Below are positions 33,891 to 43,297 of a stretch of DNA of 64,000 bases, piece by piece (within the stretch, counting starts at the first letter, position 1; every line of letters starts with the position of its first letter). Under the pieces are notes generated by a model that worked only from the letters and a program-made list of their open reading frames with translations, did no database searches and was not told where the DNA came from. The position numbers and the translations under genes are program-made. The stretch is from Trinickia symbiotica (lineage in GTDB: Bacteria; Pseudomonadota; Gammaproteobacteria; Burkholderiales; Burkholderiaceae), in NCBI RefSeq assembly GCF_002934455.1, contig NZ_PTIR01000018.1, positions 1-64,000 of the forward strand, in the 5' to 3' direction.

Positions 33891-34685
33891 ATGAACCACG
33901 TTACCAAAGACGCACCGGTCATCGAGTTCCGCTCGGTCTCGTGCCGGTTCATCTCGCCCGACGGCAAAGCGACGATCGCGCTGCGCGATTTCAGCATGTC
34001 CGTCGCCAAGGGTGAATTCATTGCCATCGTCGGCCCCACGGGCTGCGGCAAGTCCACGACGCTCAGCATGATCACGGGCTTGCTCAAGCCTACCTCCGGC
34101 GAGGTGCGCGTCATGGGCTCGCCCGTCAACGGCATCGACCCGCGCATCGGTTTCGTGTTTCAAGCCGACGCCGTGTTTCCGTGGCGCTCGGTGCTCGACA
34201 ACGTCGCGGCGGGCCCGCTCTTTCGCGGGCGCTCCAAGGCCGCCGCGTATGACGAGGCGCGCGATTGGCTGCGCCGCGTCGGTCTCGAGAAGTTCGAGCG
34301 CCACTATCCGCACCAGCTGTCGGGCGGCATGAGAAAGCGCGTCGCACTCGCCCAGACTTTCATCAACAAGCCCGAAATCCTGCTGATGGACGAGCCTTTC
34401 TCGGCGCTCGACATGCAAACGCGCACGCTGATGCAGGACGAATTGCTGCAACTCTGGTCGGCCAACGCCGGCTCGGTCGTCTTCGTGACGCACGATCTCG
34501 AGGAAGCGATCGCGCTCGCCGACCGCGTCTTCGTGCTGACCGCGCGCCCCGCGACGCTCAAGAAGGTCTACGAGATCGATCTGCCGCGTCCGCGCGTGAC
34601 CTCGGAGATCCGCTACGATCCGCGCTTCATCGAAATCTCGCGCGACATCTGGCACGATCTGCGTGAAGAGGTGCAGATCGCATGA
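33891..34685 (+). CDS. NitT/TauT-type ABC transporter, ATP-binding protein
   Basis: This encodes 264 residues: Walker A GPTGCGKSTT, Q-loop FVFQADAVFPWRSV, signature LSGGMRKRVALAQ, Walker B ILLMDEPFSALD, and H-loop VFVTHDLEEAIALADRV. This is the SsuB/TauB pattern. Its TGA overlaps the ATG of the permease (ATGA). It powers the uptake system. Confidence 0.94.
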   Translation: MNHVTKDAPVIEFRSVSCRFISPDGKATIALRDFSMSVAKGEFIAIVGPTGCGKSTTLSMITGLLKPTSGEVRVMGSPVNGIDPRIGFVFQADAVFPWRSVLDNVAAGPLFRGRSKAAAYDEARDWLRRVGLEKFERHYPHQLSGGMRKRVALAQTFINKPEILLMDEPFSALDMQTRTLMQDELLQLWSANAGSVVFVTHDLEEAIALADRVFVLTARPATLKKVYEIDLPRPRVTSEIRYDPRFIEISRDIWHDLREEVQIA

Positions 34686-35572
34686 CCCGACTCGACTCAA
34701 CTGGAACATTGAAGATGGCAACCCTTGATCATGCTCGGCCGGCAAAGAACGATGCATCGCTCGCCGAAGTGGAACGCATCGCGCAACGCAAGCTCAAGCA
34801 ACGGCATGCGCTCGTGATCGCGCTGCGAATTCTCGTGCTCGTCGTCGTGCTCGGCGGCTGGGAACTGGGTGGGCGCTTCAAGTGGATCGACCCGTTCTTT
34901 TTCTCGATGCCCTCGCTGATCTTTGCGCAGATCATCGACTGGTTCGTCAACGGCACCTCGCAGGGGCCCTTGCTGGTGCAAGTCTGGGTTACGCTCGAAG
35001 AGACGATGCTGGGCTTTCTGATCGGCGCGGTGGGTGGTATTGTCTGCGGCGTCGTGCTCGGCCGCAATCAGCTGCTGTCCGACGTATTTAGCATTTACAT
35101 CAAGATCGCCAACTCGATTCCGCGCGTCGTGCTCGGCTCCGTGTTCGTGATCGCGCTCGGCCTCGGCATGGCCTCGAAGGTGGCGCTCGCCGTCGTCATG
35201 GTGTTCTTCGTCGTGTTCGGCAACGCCTTCCAGGGCGTCCGCGAAGCGGACCGCTACATGATCGCGAATGCGCAGATTCTCGGTGCTTCGAAGCGGCAGC
35301 TCACGACGTCGGTCGTCATCCCCTCGGCACTGTCGTGGATTCTCGCGAGCCTGCACGTGAGCTTCGGCTTCGCGCTTGTCGGTGCCGTCGTCGGCGAGTT
35401 CCTCGGCTCGAAGCAGGGTATCGGCCTCTTGATCTCGACGGCGCAAGGCGCCTTCAACGCGAGCGGCGTCTTCGCGGCGATGATCGTGCTTGCCGTCGTC
35501 GCACTTTCGACCGACTATCTGTTGACCGCACTGGAGAAGCGCCTGCTGAAATGGAGACCCGCCGCCTTCTGA
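34682..35572 (+). CDS. NitT/TauT-type ABC transporter, permease
   Basis: This encodes 296 residues with about six membrane helices (from residue 40 on). The family coupling stretch EADRYMIANAQILGASKRQLTT and the ending GLLISTAQGAFNASGVFAAMI are typical of the SsuC/TauC group. The start overlaps the ATPase stop; an internal ATG at 34715 is an alternative. It is the last transport gene, 106 nt before the sensor kinase. Confidence 0.93.
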   Translation: MTRLDSTGTLKMATLDHARPAKNDASLAEVERIAQRKLKQRHALVIALRILVLVVVLGGWELGGRFKWIDPFFFSMPSLIFAQIIDWFVNGTSQGPLLVQVWVTLEETMLGFLIGAVGGIVCGVVLGRNQLLSDVFSIYIKIANSIPRVVLGSVFVIALGLGMASKVALAVVMVFFVVFGNAFQGVREADRYMIANAQILGASKRQLTTSVVIPSALSWILASLHVSFGFALVGAVVGEFLGSKQGIGLLISTAQGAFNASGVFAAMIVLAVVALSTDYLLTALEKRLLKWRPAAF

Positions 35573-35678
35573 GTTTGTCCGGCGACGCTCACAAAACGAT
35601 CGGCCCGCGCGCGATGGCATCACGGCAACCCGCCGGCCACGCGCGCGGCCGTTTGCGTATGCGCGCGAGGAGGGCACG

Positions 35679-37085
35679 ATGATGCCGAGCCTGCGCGCGC
35701 GCCTGCTGTTATGGGTGTTGCTGCCGCTTGCCGCGTTCGTTTTCTTGACGGCGTCGCAGGCGTATGAAGCCGCGCGCGAAACCGCGAGCCTCGTTCAGGA
35801 CAATGCGTTGCTCGCCTCCGCCCGGACGATCGGCGAAGACGTCGGCTGGCAGGACGGGGTGCTGGTCTCCGACATGCCGCCCGCGGCGCTCGAGATGTTC
35901 GAATCGCCCTATGGCGATCGGGTCTTCTATAAAGTGGCCACGGTCGACCGGCTGCTCGGCGGCTCGCCCGATTTGCCGCTGCCGCAGCGCGCGACGGGCT
36001 TTCCCGTATTTTACGACACGACGATAGACGGTGAGCCGATTCGCGCCGTGGCCTACCAGAGGCATCTTTACGACTCGGGGAGGGCGTACCCGGTGACGGT
36101 CGTCGTCGGCAAGACGGAGGCCTCGCGCGAAGCCATGGTGCGAACGCTCTGGCGTCCGCAATTGATCCGCCAGGCGACGATGCTCGCCCTCGCCGTCGCG
36201 TTGGTGCTGATCGGCCTGACGAAGGAACTGCGGCCGCTGATGAAATTGAAGGACGATGTCGCGGATCGCGAACCGATGGAATTGGAGCCGATCCGCGTCG
36301 CTCATCTGCATTCAGAGTTGCGGCCGATCGTCGATGCCATCAATCGATGCATTGCGCGGCTGAAGCTGCATGCTGCGCGGCAGCGCCAGTTCATCGCCGA
36401 TGCGGCGCACCAATTGCGCACGCCCTTGACGCTGCTCGAAACGCAGGTGCAGTACGCGTGTCAGCGCGAACCCGTCGATCCTGCCGTCGCCGAAGCCCTC
36501 TCGGGCATTCGCCGCACGAGCCGCAATATGATCGATATGACCAACCAGCTGTTGCTGCTCGCGCAAGTGGAGTCCGATGCGCCTGCTGCCGCGCAGCAGC
36601 CTGTCGATATGGCCGCCGTCGTTTCCGCGGCGCTCGAGGAGCTCTTGGCGGCCGCGCTGCGGCGCGGCATCGATCTCGGCGCCGAGCTCGGCGAGGGGCT
36701 GCTCGTCGCCGGCAACGAAAATTTGCTCGGGGCGCTCGTCGCGAATCTTGTCGACAATGCGGTTCGCTATACGCAGGAGGGCGGTCGCGTGACGGCGGCC
36801 TGCCGACGTGAGGACGATACGGTGATACTGGAAGTGATCGACAATGGCCCCGGCATTCCGGCGGAGAACCGCGAGCATGTCTTCGAGCGTTTTTATCGCG
36901 GCCGGACCGATGTGGAAGGCACGGGGCTCGGGCTCGCGATCGTGCGGCACATCGCGCAATCGCATAGGGGCACTGTGACGCTCGCGCCGGGACCGGCACG
37001 TGTCGGACTCGTCGCGACGGTCCGCTTGCCGGCGTGGCGCGAGGCGGATGCCGCGGCGACGGCGGAGTCGGAGGAATCGGCTTGA
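35679..37085 (+). CDS. TctE-like sensor histidine kinase
   Basis: This encodes 468 residues. Two membrane helices (about 7-28 and 160-182) flank a periplasmic 2CSK_N-type sensor domain (30-158, with SARTIGEDVGWQDGVLVSDMPPAALEM and VAYQRHLYDSGRAYPVTVVVGKT). Then HisKA with His 244 (FIADAAHQLRTPLT) and HATPase_c (N box NLVDNAVRYT, G boxes DNGPGIP and GTGLGLAIV). TctE kinases normally sense tricarboxylates or other organic acids. Its stop overlaps the TTG of the regulator gene. Confidence 0.93.
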   Translation: MMPSLRARLLLWVLLPLAAFVFLTASQAYEAARETASLVQDNALLASARTIGEDVGWQDGVLVSDMPPAALEMFESPYGDRVFYKVATVDRLLGGSPDLPLPQRATGFPVFYDTTIDGEPIRAVAYQRHLYDSGRAYPVTVVVGKTEASREAMVRTLWRPQLIRQATMLALAVALVLIGLTKELRPLMKLKDDVADREPMELEPIRVAHLHSELRPIVDAINRCIARLKLHAARQRQFIADAAHQLRTPLTLLETQVQYACQREPVDPAVAEALSGIRRTSRNMIDMTNQLLLLAQVESDAPAAAQQPVDMAAVVSAALEELLAAALRRGIDLGAELGEGLLVAGNENLLGALVANLVDNAVRYTQEGGRVTAACRREDDTVILEVIDNGPGIPAENREHVFERFYRGRTDVEGTGLGLAIVRHIAQSHRGTVTLAPGPARVGLVATVRLPAWREADAAATAESEESA

Positions 37086-37756
37086 GACTTCTACTCGTTG
37101 AAGACAGCGCCGAGCTTGCGCACTGGATCGTCAACCTGCTGCGCAGCGAGAATTTCGCGGTCGATTGCGCGCCCGACGGCGAAACGGCCGACGCGATCCT
37201 CTCGACTCAGCGTTACGACGTCGTGCTGCTCGATATGCGCTTGCCGCGCATGAGCGGCAAGGACGTCCTCGCTCGTTTGCGGCGGCGCGGCGACAATGCG
37301 CCGGTGTTGATGCTGACGGCGCACGGCTCGATCGACGACAAGGTCGATTGCTTCAGCGCGGGAGCCGACGACTACGTCGTCAAGCCGTTCGATGCGCGTG
37401 AGCTCGTCGCGCGCATCAAAGCGTTGATCCGCAGGCAGTCGGGCGGCAAATCGAAGGCGCTCGTCTGCGGCGATCTTCACTACAACACCGATACGCGCGA
37501 ATTCAGCCACCACGACGTACCGCTCGTGCTGCGCCGCCGCGAACACGCGATCCTCGAGACGCTGATGCTGCGCCACGGCAAGACCGTGTCGAAGTCCGAT
37601 CTGATGGAAAGCGTGTACAGCCTCGAGGACGAGGCGAGCGCCGACGCGATCGATATCTACATCCATCGGCTGCGCAAGCACCTCGCGTCGTCCTCCGCGC
37701 AGATCATGACGCTGCGCGGGCTGGGCTACATCCTGCGCGCGAAGGAAGACGCGTAG
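37082..37756 (+). CDS. TctD-like OmpR-family response regulator
   Basis: This encodes 224 residues from a TTG overlapping the kinase stop, giving the standard N-terminus RLLLVEDSAELA. Receiver: Asp in VVLLDMRLPRMSG, MLTAHGS, Lys in YVVKPFDA. The C-terminal winged helix (about 130-220) has LRRREHAILETLML and ADAIDIYIHRLRKHL and ends RGLGYILR. Together with the kinase it probably controls the upstream ABC transporter and the downstream porin in response to their substrate (inference from position). Confidence 0.94.
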   Translation: MRLLLVEDSAELAHWIVNLLRSENFAVDCAPDGETADAILSTQRYDVVLLDMRLPRMSGKDVLARLRRRGDNAPVLMLTAHGSIDDKVDCFSAGADDYVVKPFDARELVARIKALIRRQSGGKSKALVCGDLHYNTDTREFSHHDVPLVLRRREHAILETLMLRHGKTVSKSDLMESVYSLEDEASADAIDIYIHRLRKHLASSSAQIMTLRGLGYILRAKEDA

Positions 37757-37945
37757 TCGAACGTCGCCGTTAGCGACATCAGTGATATCACTTAGTTGTA
37801 CTAACGATCCGCGAAAGCGGCGTGAAGGATTCACCCCCGTAGCATCGTCTCCGTTCCGTTCCTAGCCGGGACCGGCGGTCACTCGAAGCTCAGTGCCGCC
37901 GCTCAAACAAACAGAAGTTTCCATCGAATGGTTGAGGAGACGAAG

Positions 37946-39082
37946 GTGAAAAAGACCTATCGTACTTTGGCGGTCGCAGCGGGTGCGTTGGCGGCGGCAA
38001 GCGTCGCGCACGCGCAGTCGAGCGTGCAGTTGTATGGGCTCATCGATATGAGCTTCCCCACTTATCAGTCGCACGCGGACGCGAACGGCAATCATGTTGT
38101 CGGCATGGGGTTCGGCGGTGAGCCCTGGTTCAGCGGCAGCCGGTGGGGCTTGAGGGGTGCCGAGGATATCGGCGGCGGCTCGAAGATCATCTTCACCCTC
38201 GAAAGCGAATACGTCGTCGCGAACGGGAAAGGGGAGGACCTCGACCAGAATCAGCTGTTCGACCGCGACGCGTGGGTGGGTATCGAAAACCCGACGATCG
38301 GTAAGCTGACGGCCGGTTTCCAGAATACGATCGCGCGCGACGCCGCGGCGATCTATGGCGATCCTTACGGCTCCGCAGCGTTGCGGTACGAAGAGGGCGG
38401 CTGGACCAACTCGAACAATTTCAAGCAGATGATCTTCTACGCGGCGGGGCCGACCGGCACTCGCACGAGCAATAGCATCGCGTGGAAGAAGTTGTTCAAC
38501 AACGGCATTTTTGCGAGCGCGGACTACCAATTCAGCAACTCGACGCAGTTTGCCAACGGTTCGGCTTATCAGGTCGCACTGGGCTACAACGGCGGCCCTT
38601 TCAACGTGTCGGGCTTCTATAACCACGTCAATCACCTCGGGTTCACGAATCAGACCTGGTCGATCGGTGGCAACTATACGTTCGGCATCTTCCGGTTCAA
38701 CACGGGCTACTTCCACTACCTCGGAGAGCAAGGCGCGCTTGCCGACCGACACGATGACGCCTGGACCGTTTCGTTCAAGATTGCACCGAAGGGCGCGCTC
38801 GACTACGAGCTCGGCTACCAGCAGATGCGCGTGCATGACGCCGCTTACACCAGCGACGGCTTCATCCCGAACGCGAACATGGGCACGCCCGATCTGACCA
38901 CGGGCCTCCATAACGGCTTCAAGGAAACGCTTTACGGTTCGATCTTCTATCACCTTTCGAAGCGCACCGAGCTCTATCTTGCAGGCGACTACATGAGGCT
39001 GCACGGCGGCTACACGGTCAGCTCGACGAACGGCGCGACGAACCAGGTCGAGCTCACGACGGGCATCCGTACACGGTTCTAA
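37946..39082 (+). CDS. Gram-negative general porin (Burkholderia type)
   Basis: This encodes 378 residues from GTG 37946, chosen because GAGGAG lies 6 nt upstream and a typical signal peptide starts there ([18 protein letters not shown]...AHAQ); an ATG 18 nt upstream is in frame. The mature protein begins [11 protein letters not shown] and has [22 protein letters not shown], the family N-terminus, and ends [11 protein letters not shown] with the C-terminal Phe of barrel proteins. It forms a trimeric outer-membrane channel, perhaps admitting the substrate of the adjacent ABC transporter. Confidence 0.94.
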   Translation: MKKTYRTLAVAAGALAAASVAHAQSSVQLYGLIDMSFPTYQSHADANGNHVVGMGFGGEPWFSGSRWGLRGAEDIGGGSKIIFTLESEYVVANGKGEDLDQNQLFDRDAWVGIENPTIGKLTAGFQNTIARDAAAIYGDPYGSAALRYEEGGWTNSNNFKQMIFYAAGPTGTRTSNSIAWKKLFNNGIFASADYQFSNSTQFANGSAYQVALGYNGGPFNVSGFYNHVNHLGFTNQTWSIGGNYTFGIFRFNTGYFHYLGEQGALADRHDDAWTVSFKIAPKGALDYELGYQQMRVHDAAYTSDGFIPNANMGTPDLTTGLHNGFKETLYGSIFYHLSKRTELYLAGDYMRLHGGYTVSSTNGATNQVELTTGIRTRF

Positions 39083-39129
39083 CCGGCCAGGCAGACTTCG
39101 AGACGAGCCGTCGCAAGACGGCAATGACA

Positions 39130-39166
39130 GGCGGCGGCGAACCTATTCGCCCGCCGCCTTTTTTTC
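39130..39166 (+). terminator. Rho-independent terminator after the porin gene
   Basis: GGCGGCGGCGA pairs with TCGCC-C-GCCGCC (one bulged C) across a short loop, directly followed by seven T (39159-39165). The chemoreceptor ATG follows only 11 nt after the T-run, so the next gene needs a promoter overlapping or upstream of this element. Confidence 0.9.
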
Positions 39167-39176
39167 GGGGAGCGGC

Positions 39177-40802
39177 ATGATGGGCAATATCAGCATTCGG
39201 AGCGCATTGGCCTCGACGATCGCGGGCTACACGGGCGCGCTCGTGCTCGTGATCGCGGCGTCCGTTACCGTGTTGAACGAGTCCAACAGCGCGCTCGAAA
39301 AGATCTACAGCGACGAGACGGCCGCGCTCACGCATCTCGGCAACAGCAACGAGGCGCTGCTGCAGGCGCGCGTGGACCTCGGCGCTTACGAGACCCTCGT
39401 CGCGCAGGGCAAACCGACGGACGCCGTTCTCGCGCGGATCCATGGCTTGATTTCCGACAGCGACCGGGAATATGCGGCCTATGGCTCGCAGCCGATCTCG
39501 GGCGACGCCGAGGCCTCGCTCGCAAAGGCGCTTGCCGCCGCGCGCGAGCAGTGGATGCGGCAGGTGCTGAAGCCGGAGGTCGCCGCGCTCGATCAGGATG
39601 ACTTTGCCTCGTTTCGGTCAGTCGAACGCGCGGAACCGGAGGCGCTCTTTGCCGACTACAAGAAGGCGGTGCACGCCATGCAGGCGTTTCAGGTCAATGA
39701 GCAGCGCGTGCATTTCGAAGATGCGCAGCGGCGCTTCGGCGCGTTGCTGTGGCTCTTCGCCGCGGTCGGCGCCGCATCGATCGCTATCGGCTGCGTCGCG
39801 TTGCGCCTTCTGAGCCGATCCGTCATCAAACCGATCGACGGGGCCATTCTTCATTTCGAGCGAATCGCGTCAGGCAATCTATCGTCGACGGTCGAAACCT
39901 CGCGATTCGGCGAGACCGGCCGGCTGCTCGCCGCGCTGGCACGCATGCAGGCAAGCCTTGTCGCGACCGTCAAGCGGGTCCGCGAGGGGACCGCGGAGAT
40001 TCGGCACGGCGTACACGATATCGCGAGCGGCAACGCGGATCTCTCAGCACGAACCGAGCAGCAGGCGGCCACCCTCGAGGAGACCGCGGCAAGCCTCGAA
40101 GAGTTGACGAGCACCGTGCGACAGAACGCGGAACATGCCCATCATGCGAGCGCGCTCGCCGATACGGCATCGACAACGGCGGCGCGGGGCGGCGAGGTGG
40201 TCGGGGAAGTCGTCGAAGCGATCGCCGAGATGGCCGCCGAATCCGAGCACATCGTCGACATCATTGGGGCGATCGAAGCCATCGCGTTTCAGACGAATAT
40301 TCTCGCGCTCAACGCGGCGGTCGAAGCTGCGCGCGCGGGTGAGGAGGGGCGCGGCTTCGCCGTCGTGGCGGGCGAGGTGCGCGCACTGGCGCAGCGCTCG
40401 GCGGCCGCGGCGAAGGAGATTCGCGCGCTGATCGGCAGGTCCGTCTCGAAGGTGCAAAACGGCACGGAGCTCGCGGCGCGCGCACGCGTCACGATGGACG
40501 AGATCGTGCAAGCCGCTCGCGAGGTGACGGCCATCATCGGCGAAATCAGTGCCGCTTCCGAACATCAATCGAGAGGCATCGAGGAAATCAATCGCGCCGT
40601 CGCGCAAATGGATCGCGCGACTCAGCAAAATGCCGCGCTCGTCGAGCAAGCGGCTGCGGCGGCTCAATCGCTCGAAGAGCAAGCTCGTCTGCTCGACGAA
40701 ACGGTGGCCGTTTTCCGCTTGCACGCCGACGGCAGCGACGGGACCGCCGACCATCCGTCAGAAGAGCGGCTCACGATCGCGCCCTCGGTGGCGCACGCAT
40801 GA
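39177..40802 (+). CDS. Methyl-accepting chemotaxis protein
   Basis: This encodes 541 residues. Two membrane helices (about 10-32 and 188-210) enclose a helical periplasmic ligand domain (four-helix-bundle type, about 35-185). HAMP (about 212-265), then the signalling domain with the conserved hairpin tip ([40 protein letters not shown]). GGGGAG precedes the ATG pair. There is no CheR/CheB pentapeptide at the C-terminus. The ligand is unknown; the transport cluster upstream is a candidate source of attractants. Confidence 0.94.
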   Translation: MMGNISIRSALASTIAGYTGALVLVIAASVTVLNESNSALEKIYSDETAALTHLGNSNEALLQARVDLGAYETLVAQGKPTDAVLARIHGLISDSDREYAAYGSQPISGDAEASLAKALAAAREQWMRQVLKPEVAALDQDDFASFRSVERAEPEALFADYKKAVHAMQAFQVNEQRVHFEDAQRRFGALLWLFAAVGAASIAIGCVALRLLSRSVIKPIDGAILHFERIASGNLSSTVETSRFGETGRLLAALARMQASLVATVKRVREGTAEIRHGVHDIASGNADLSARTEQQAATLEETAASLEELTSTVRQNAEHAHHASALADTASTTAARGGEVVGEVVEAIAEMAAESEHIVDIIGAIEAIAFQTNILALNAAVEAARAGEEGRGFAVVAGEVRALAQRSAAAAKEIRALIGRSVSKVQNGTELAARARVTMDEIVQAAREVTAIIGEISAASEHQSRGIEEINRAVAQMDRATQQNAALVEQAAAAAQSLEEQARLLDETVAVFRLHADGSDGTADHPSEERLTIAPSVAHA

Positions 40803-41191
40803 ACACGAGGATGAGCGTGAGCGTGGGCACGAGCACGATCGATGGCCGAGCCGCTTTCCACCTCATACGCGGCGTGACGCATGGCGGCAAGGTATTTCGC
40901 CCGAGCGACTGGCCGGAGCGTCTCGCCGGTGTGATTGCGCTGTTCGTCCGTGAGAAAAAGCCCGCCGTCGGGCTTGCGGCCTATTCGTTCGCCGTGCCGC
41001 TCGTCGAGGAGGGCGTCAGATGCTTGAGTGTGGCCCCGGAGCTGGAGTCGGTCTGCCCGGAAGCGTTCGATTTCGTCATTCGATTCGCCGCCGACAACGC
41101 ATTGCCCGTGCAAACGCGTCATCGGGCGGGCAGCGAGAGCGCTGACAAGACCGATCAGGCCGCCGCGCAGACCACGTGCGGCGCGGTGTAA
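40799..41191 (+). CDS. DUF3579 protein
   Basis: This encodes 130 residues. The sequence [59 protein letters not shown] and [18 protein letters not shown] is the DUF3579 family found in beta-proteobacteria; function is unknown. Its ATG overlaps the chemoreceptor stop (ATGA), so co-translation is likely. The last 37 nt overlap the convergent secreted-protein gene. An ATG at 40811 is an alternative start. Confidence 0.85.
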   Translation: MNTRMSVSVGTSTIDGRAAFHLIRGVTHGGKVFRPSDWPERLAGVIALFVREKKPAVGLAAYSFAVPLVEEGVRCLSVAPELESVCPEAFDFVIRFAADNALPVQTRHRAGSESADKTDQAAAQTTCGAV

Positions 41192-41517
41192 GAGGTCGGG
41201 TAGCCCGATGTCGGGCCGCTTACAAGGCGCAGAGGCTGTGTGGCCAGAACCTCGGCTTGACGCTGCTCGGTCGTGCTGAGCGCGGCAGCGGGGACACCTT
41301 CGGGCAGCGGCTCATTGACGGCGCAAGAGAGGTTTTTGCCGTCGGGGAGCTGAACCGTCGTCGTATAGACGGAATCGGGCGCCGGTCCGGTGAAGGCGAA
41401 GTTCGGGTCCGTTGCGGTATAGGTCCAAGCGGGGGGCGTCTCGGCGAACGCGAGATTCGCGTCAGCGCAGACGAAAGCGGCAGCGGCGGCGAAGAGAGTC
41501 AAGGATCGAGTTGACAT
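41155..41517 (-). CDS. Small secreted protein of unknown function
   Basis: This encodes 120 residues with a clear signal peptide (MSTRSLTLFAAAAAFVCADA...AFAE). The mature part contains WTYTATDPNFAFTGPAPDSVYTT and two Cys (NLSCAVNE and VVCAAA near the end) that could form one disulfide. No family recognised. AGGAGG lies 5 nt before the ATG. Its 3' end overlaps the DUF3579 gene by 37 nt on the opposite strand. Confidence 0.7.
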   Translation of the reverse strand: MSTRSLTLFAAAAAFVCADANLAFAETPPAWTYTATDPNFAFTGPAPDSVYTTTVQLPDGKNLSCAVNEPLPEGVPAAALSTTEQRQAEVLATQPLRLVSGPTSGYPTSYTAPHVVCAAA

Positions 41518-41709
41518 GATGCGTCCTCCTGATGGTGGATACGCATCGGTTAGACCCGGGCCCGCCAGCCCGATTGCGCCGCGTTGGGAAAGACTGCGTT
41601 GTGAGATGCGGCGTTGCGCCCATCATCGATCGGCGCAAAAAATGCGTTTCACAAGTCGCCGATCCGCTGCTAGAGTCGATATCCCTTTTTCTTCCGACGA
41701 GAGCTATCG

Positions 41710-42330
41710 ATGCAGCTGATTGGCATGCTGGATTCCCCCTACGTGCGCCGCGTGGCGATTTCGTTGGCGTTGCTCGGCATCGAGTTCGAGCATCGATCCG
41801 TGTCGGTATTTCGGCACTTCGATGAATTCGCGGCGGTGAATCCTGTCGTCAAGGCGCCGACGTTAATCGAGGACAGCGGTCCGTTGCTCATCGACTCGAG
41901 CCTGATCCTCGACCATCTCGATCACAAGGTCGCGCCCGAAAAGCGGCTGATGCCGCAGGATGCGGCTGAACGCCAGCGCGCCCTGCATCTGATCGGATTT
42001 GCGCTTGCCGCCGCCGAAAAGACCGTCCAGATCGTCTACGAGAAGGAGCTGCGGCCCGCCGACAAGCAGCACCAGCCGTGGCTCGACCGCGTCAACCTTC
42101 AGCTTGCCGCCGCTTACGACACGCTCGAGCGCGAAGTGGCTGCCGGCAGCGCGACGGAGTGGTTGATGGGAGAACGGATCATGCAGCCGGACGTGACGGT
42201 GGCCGTGGTCTGGCGCTTTACGCAGTTCATTCTGCCGGGGAAGGTCGATCCTGCCCGCTATCCGGCGCTGGCCCGGCTTTCCGGGCGCGCCGAGGCGTTG
42301 CCGGCTTTCGTCGCCACGCCGCTCGAGTGA
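41710..42330 (+). CDS. Glutathione S-transferase family protein
   Basis: This encodes 206 residues. N-terminal thioredoxin fold (about 1-78; MQLIGMLDSPYVRRVAISLALLGIEFEH, VKAPTLIEDSGPLLIDSSLIL) and helical C-terminal domain (85-200). The cis-Pro (APTLI) and the SxxI glutathione contacts are present. Specific substrate unknown. It lies 62 nt upstream of the phosphoesterase gene and may share its transcript. Confidence 0.9.
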   Translation: MQLIGMLDSPYVRRVAISLALLGIEFEHRSVSVFRHFDEFAAVNPVVKAPTLIEDSGPLLIDSSLILDHLDHKVAPEKRLMPQDAAERQRALHLIGFALAAAEKTVQIVYEKELRPADKQHQPWLDRVNLQLAAAYDTLEREVAAGSATEWLMGERIMQPDVTVAVVWRFTQFILPGKVDPARYPALARLSGRAEALPAFVATPLE

Positions 42331-42392
42331 TTCGATGCGTCGTTGATCGATCGACATGTACTCCGTGGCAACGGCGGCGCCATAATATTGGC

Positions 42393-42872
42393 ATGAACCC
42401 CGCTCGCGCCACGGTCCGGATCGGTCTCATCTCGGACACGCACAACCTCTTGCGGCCGGAAGCCTTGGAATGGCTTGCCGGTTGCGAGGCGATCGTGCAT
42501 GCCGGCGATGTCTGCGCGCCCCACGTTCTGCAGGCGCTGACTTCCATCGCGCCTGTGACGGCCGTGCGCGGCAACAACGATGTCGGCTCCTGGGCTGATG
42601 TCCTGCCCGGCGAAACGACCCTCGCGGTTGCCGGAATCGCGATCCATATCGTTCACGACCTCGCCGATCTCAGCGTCGATCCGCGCGCGGAAGGGATCGA
42701 CGTCGTCGTGACCGGACATTCCCACAAGCCGTGCGTCGAGATGCACGACGGCGTGCTCTTCGTCAATCCCGGCAGTGCGGGTCCGCGCCGCTTCAAGCTG
42801 CCGATATCGGCCGGGATGCTGCTCGTCGAAAGCGGGCGGCCGCGCGCCGAGCTGCGAACGCTCGTCGGGTAA
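42393..42872 (+). CDS. YfcE/MJ0936-type metallophosphoesterase
   Basis: This encodes 159 residues from the ATG at 42393. Metal-binding motifs of the calcineurin-like fold are complete: ISDTHN, HAGDV, GNNDV, and VVTGHSHKP, VNPGSAGPRR near the C-terminus. The family hydrolyses phosphodiesters in vitro; the physiological substrate is uncertain. The longer in-frame extension upstream overlaps the GST gene and is a shadow. Confidence 0.92.
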   Translation: MNPARATVRIGLISDTHNLLRPEALEWLAGCEAIVHAGDVCAPHVLQALTSIAPVTAVRGNNDVGSWADVLPGETTLAVAGIAIHIVHDLADLSVDPRAEGIDVVVTGHSHKPCVEMHDGVLFVNPGSAGPRRFKLPISAGMLLVESGRPRAELRTLVG

Positions 42873-42885
42873 ACGCGAAAAAGCA

Positions 42886-42918
42886 AAGCCGGTGCGCGGA
42901 GGCTCCGCGAACCGGCTT
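42886..42918 (-). terminator. Terminator hairpin between phosphoesterase and yggX
   Basis: AAGCCGGT / ACCGGCTT (8 bp) and an inner CGCGGA / TCCGCG stem (6 bp, GGC loop) are separated by one G-A mismatch, giving a 14-bp helix. On the minus strand it is followed by TTTGCTTTTT, so it terminates yggX transcription; it may also stop plus-strand transcription. Confidence 0.85.
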
Positions 42919-42971
42919 ACGTTCGGTCTGATGCGATCTCGATCTGATGCGTTCGGATGGATGCTTGCCTG

Positions 42972-43247
42972 TCAGCCTTGGGTCGGCGGCACGTAACCCG
43001 ATGCCTGGTCCGCGCCTTCGCCGAAGAAGAACTTTTCGGTCTGCTTCATCAGATACTGTCGCGCGCGAGGATCGGCCATGTTCAGCCGGTTTTCGTTGAT
43101 GAGCATCGTCTGATGCTTGAGCCAGGCCTGCCACGCCTCTTTCGAGACGTTCTCATAGATGCGCTTGCCGAGTTCGCCCGGAAGCGGCGGAAAATCGAGG
43201 CCTTCGGCTTCCTTGCCGAGCTTTGCGCATTGAACCATGCGGGTCAT
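42972..43247 (-). CDS. yggX: Fe(2+)-trafficking / oxidative damage protection protein YggX
   Basis: This encodes 91 residues: [21 protein letters not shown] with the conserved Cys 7, [20 protein letters not shown] and [19 protein letters not shown] are the full family signature. YggX protects iron-sulfur clusters against oxidation and is linked to labile iron trafficking. It lies 50 nt downstream of argA, probably in the same transcript, as is usual in Burkholderiaceae. Confidence 0.95.
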   Translation of the reverse strand: MTRMVQCAKLGKEAEGLDFPPLPGELGKRIYENVSKEAWQAWLKHQTMLINENRLNMADPRARQYLMKQTEKFFFGEGADQASGYVPPTQG

Positions 43248-43297
43248 CGTCAGTTTCTCCTGATCCTGATAGTCGATTGTGGGGCGGGCGCAGCGTG

